Both the position numbers and the translations under genes were made by a program. From contig CAADXH010000070.1 of NCBI GenBank assembly GCA_900752975.1, forward strand, positions 1 to 24,151: DNA of 24,151 nucleotides, given 5' to 3'. The DNA comes from Bacilli bacterium (GTDB lineage: Bacteria > Bacillota_I > Bacilli_A > ML615J-28 > CAG-313). Below the pieces are notes generated by a model. The model was not told where the DNA came from, ran no database searches, and was given only the letters and a program-made list of their open reading frames with translations. Shown in pieces: positions 22,768 through 24,151 of the stretch. The number at the start of each line of letters is the position of its first letter. The first letter of the stretch is position 1.

Positions 22768-22776
22768 TGATATAAT
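22768..22776 (+). promoter_or_regulatory. Extended -10 promoter of the DZF-like gene
   Basis: TGATATAAT lies about 46 bases before the start codon; the -35 region is poor. Confidence 0.55.
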
Positions 22777-22821
22777 AAACATAGATATTCAAGTAATATA
22801 ATAAAGGTATTGGAGGTATTA

Positions 22822-24030
22822 GTGGATATGACCGAAAAAGAATTTAGAAAACTTGTTAGTGAACAAGAAGTAACAAAAATTCAAAAAGAACAAATACAAG
22901 AAAAGTTTGAGTATATAAAAAACATTTTAGATAAACATCAAGATTATTACAAATTAGTAGACTATTTTAAGGCAGGAAGTTTTGCGAAAGGGACAATGCT
23001 AAATAGTAATAATAGTTATGACATGGTTGTAGTAGTAGAACCGATAGTTAAAAAAGTATTTTCATTAACAAATAAAGTAATAACCAATGAAATCATTAAT
23101 GCTATTATTTGTGAAATTCCAGAAATCACTAAAAGTAGTGATATCAAGTTTGATGAGTTAAAGAACGTAATAACATTCAAACTAGGTGAAGATACAATTA
23201 ACATAATCGTTTACTATAATGATGTAAATGGTATTGAAGATTTACCTACCATCTACCTAAGTGAAAATGAAAAGAAACGTATTCAATTTGTTGAACTTGC
23301 TAATAGAGATTACACATACTTTAGAAATGCTGTTCAAATTATTAAATATTACCGTGATGAACAAAAAATAAATCAAATATCTGGATACATCATCGAAGTA
23401 TTACTTTACTATTCATTGAGAGAATACTGTTTTGACACTAGATATGAAGACTATTTAAATGCCTTCCTAAAAGGTTTAGATGATTTCATTGGTGGTAAAA
23501 AGATTGAAGTCTATGATAGAATGTATCAGGAATTAAATGTTACAAAACAAGAAATAGCCAAAAAAGGTTTCATGGTAATGGATGTTGCGACGGGAACAAT
23601 TAATTTAAGTGAAGATGTTAATGAAATAAAAATCGGAGATTATCGTAAACTTAAAAAAACTATATCAAAACTTGTTGATACAAAATCAGTTAAAGACTTA
23701 GGTACAGGTCCTGTGAAATTAAATGTCACCCCAATTAAAAACAATGATGGCACATATAGTTGGAACTATAAAATAGAAGATACTACAATTAATGGTGGTG
23801 GTGGAAACTACACAAATTCAGATGAAGACACGTATACTGCTATTTACAAAGCAATGTTAAAAGGCTTAAAAGCAATTATTGATAATAATCTAAACCGTAA
23901 ACAAGTTGAAATTATTTCACCTAAGGTAGACGCTCTTACAAATGATAAAGGGTTATCTAATGAAAATAACGCAAGACGCAAAAATGTATTAGCATTTATT
24001 GAGAATAATCAAATTAAGATTACCAAATAA
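22822..24030 (+). CDS. DZF-like (NF45-type) nucleotidyltransferase-fold protein with RNase H-like C-terminal region
   Basis: I start it at GTG 22822, five bases behind GGAGG (ATG 22828 is the alternative; TTG 22810 overlaps the ribosome site); 402 residues. After a helical N terminus (1-45) comes a nucleotidyltransferase-fold core: AGSFAKGTML (51-60), then SYDMVVVVEPIVKKV (65-79). In active enzymes the Gly-Ser is followed by Asp-x-Asp; here it is Asp67-Met-Val. The third Asp is also absent (INIIVYYN, from 127). GS-x-x-KGTM with D-x-VVV and the following NKV helix resembles DZF domains of eukaryotic NF45/NF90, which are inactive nucleotidyltransferases. A helical C lobe runs from about 155 to 250 (YTYFRNAVQIIKYY, SGYIIEVLLYYSL). 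The last ~105 residues follow an RNase H-like pattern (GGGGNYTNSDEDTYTAIYKAMLKG, then VEIISPKVDAL) but lack the acidic residues. Function unknown; no CBASS effector is near. Confidence 0.75.
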   Translation: MDMTEKEFRKLVSEQEVTKIQKEQIQEKFEYIKNILDKHQDYYKLVDYFKAGSFAKGTMLNSNNSYDMVVVVEPIVKKVFSLTNKVITNEIINAIICEIPEITKSSDIKFDELKNVITFKLGEDTINIIVYYNDVNGIEDLPTIYLSENEKKRIQFVELANRDYTYFRNAVQIIKYYRDEQKINQISGYIIEVLLYYSLREYCFDTRYEDYLNAFLKGLDDFIGGKKIEVYDRMYQELNVTKQEIAKKGFMVMDVATGTINLSEDVNEIKIGDYRKLKKTISKLVDTKSVKDLGTGPVKLNVTPIKNNDGTYSWNYKIEDTTINGGGGNYTNSDEDTYTAIYKAMLKGLKAIIDNNLNRKQVEIISPKVDALTNDKGLSNENNARRKNVLAFIENNQIKITK

Positions 24031-24095
24031 TATATAACTAAATAATATATATGAAAAAAATATACAAATTACTTTATTAACATAATAAAATATGC

Positions 24096-24101
24096 TATAA
24101 T
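24096..24101 (+). promoter_or_regulatory. -10 element of the YebC-like gene
   Basis: TATAAT at 24096-24101 with an extended TG (24093-24094); the -35 is TTTATT at 17-base spacing, so it is weak. Confidence 0.55.
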
Positions 24102-24137
24102 AAGTTGATATTTAAAAATGTCAGGAGAGTGAAAAAT

Positions 24138-24151
24138 ATGGGAAGAGCACA
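24138..24151 (+). CDS. Start of a probable YebC/PmpR-family regulator (partial)
   Basis: Only ATG and three further codons (MGRA) plus two bases are present before the window ends. They follow a good ribosome site (AGGAGAG, 24123-24129) and an extended -10 promoter. MGRA followed by His or Gln matches the usual first residues of one YebC subfamily in Bacillota and Mollicutes (MGRA...). YebC-type proteins act on translation of proline-rich stretches or as regulators. With so few residues this is a suggestion only. Confidence 0.4.

Noticed and set aside
22822..24030. A CBASS anti-phage system built on the NTase-like gene
   Set aside because: The catalytic Asp-x-Asp is missing and no effector, Cap2/Cap3 or HORMA/TRIP13 gene is adjacent; the next gene looks like housekeeping YebC.

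Overview
The window comes from a very AT-rich low-GC Gram-positive-type bacterium (Bacillota; most likely a Bacilli/Erysipelotrichia/Mollicutes-related gut lineage of the RF39 or Acholeplasma type). Reasons: strong A/T codon bias, near-consensus TTGACA-17-TATAAT promoters that mostly carry an extended -10 TG, AGGAGG-type ribosome sites, intrinsic terminators after nearly every unit, Gram-positive-type lipoproteins, a TPP riboswitch in front of thiT, and oligoendopeptidase F. TGA is a stop codon (for example 4501-4503) and Trp is TGG, so the code is standard and not the Mycoplasma code. The lineage is inferred; no ribosomal marker is present.

Layout. 1-480: the 3' end of an unidentified gene, then a decayed, frameshifted remnant of a YhcG/DUF1016-type PDDEXK nuclease. 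796-2340: a lipoprotein with two Ig-like repeats and BspA-type leucine-rich repeats. 2429-5694: an apparent operon of an SGNH hydrolase, a CvpA-family membrane protein and a CDF metal transporter, ending at a terminator shared with a convergent TtcA-type tRNA-thiolation enzyme (5752-6579, minus). 6711-6927: a strong promoter, a folded non-coding RNA of about 215 nt and its own terminator. 6994-8760: pepF. 8820-9359 (minus): thiT with a TPP riboswitch and promoter. 9668-10192: a small four-helix membrane protein; then a minus-strand tRNA-Thr(CGU) sharing the terminator. 10426-11244 (minus): a lipoprotein fusing a PASTA-like module to a thermonuclease domain; divergent from it, 11383-13032, an Ig-like/CHAP lipoprotein.

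13195-14067 encodes a DUF368/PopT undecaprenyl-phosphate transporter. 14165-17960 is a tightly packed unit: a serine beta-lactamase-like hydrolase, a MazG-like pyrophosphohydrolase, a VanZ protein with about four Ig-like modules inserted between its first and second membrane helices, and a six-helix membrane protein. 18111-18998 is a DUF5131 (three-Cys-motif) protein with an extra Cys-rich tail. 19118-19936 is a six-helix membrane protein. 20061-22694 carries typA behind a hairpin leader and a HisJ-like PHP phosphatase. 22822-24030 is a nucleotidyltransferase-fold protein that resembles the eukaryotic DZF (NF45/NF90) pseudo-nucleotidyltransferases and appears to end in an RNase H-like domain without catalytic residues. 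The window closes on the start of a probable YebC-family gene.

Overall this is mostly housekeeping and cell-surface biology. The strongest candidates for something undescribed are the DZF-like protein (22822-24030), the structured RNA (6711-6927) and the VanZ/Ig-like protein (15653-17239). No CRISPR array, IS element or intact defence island is visible.
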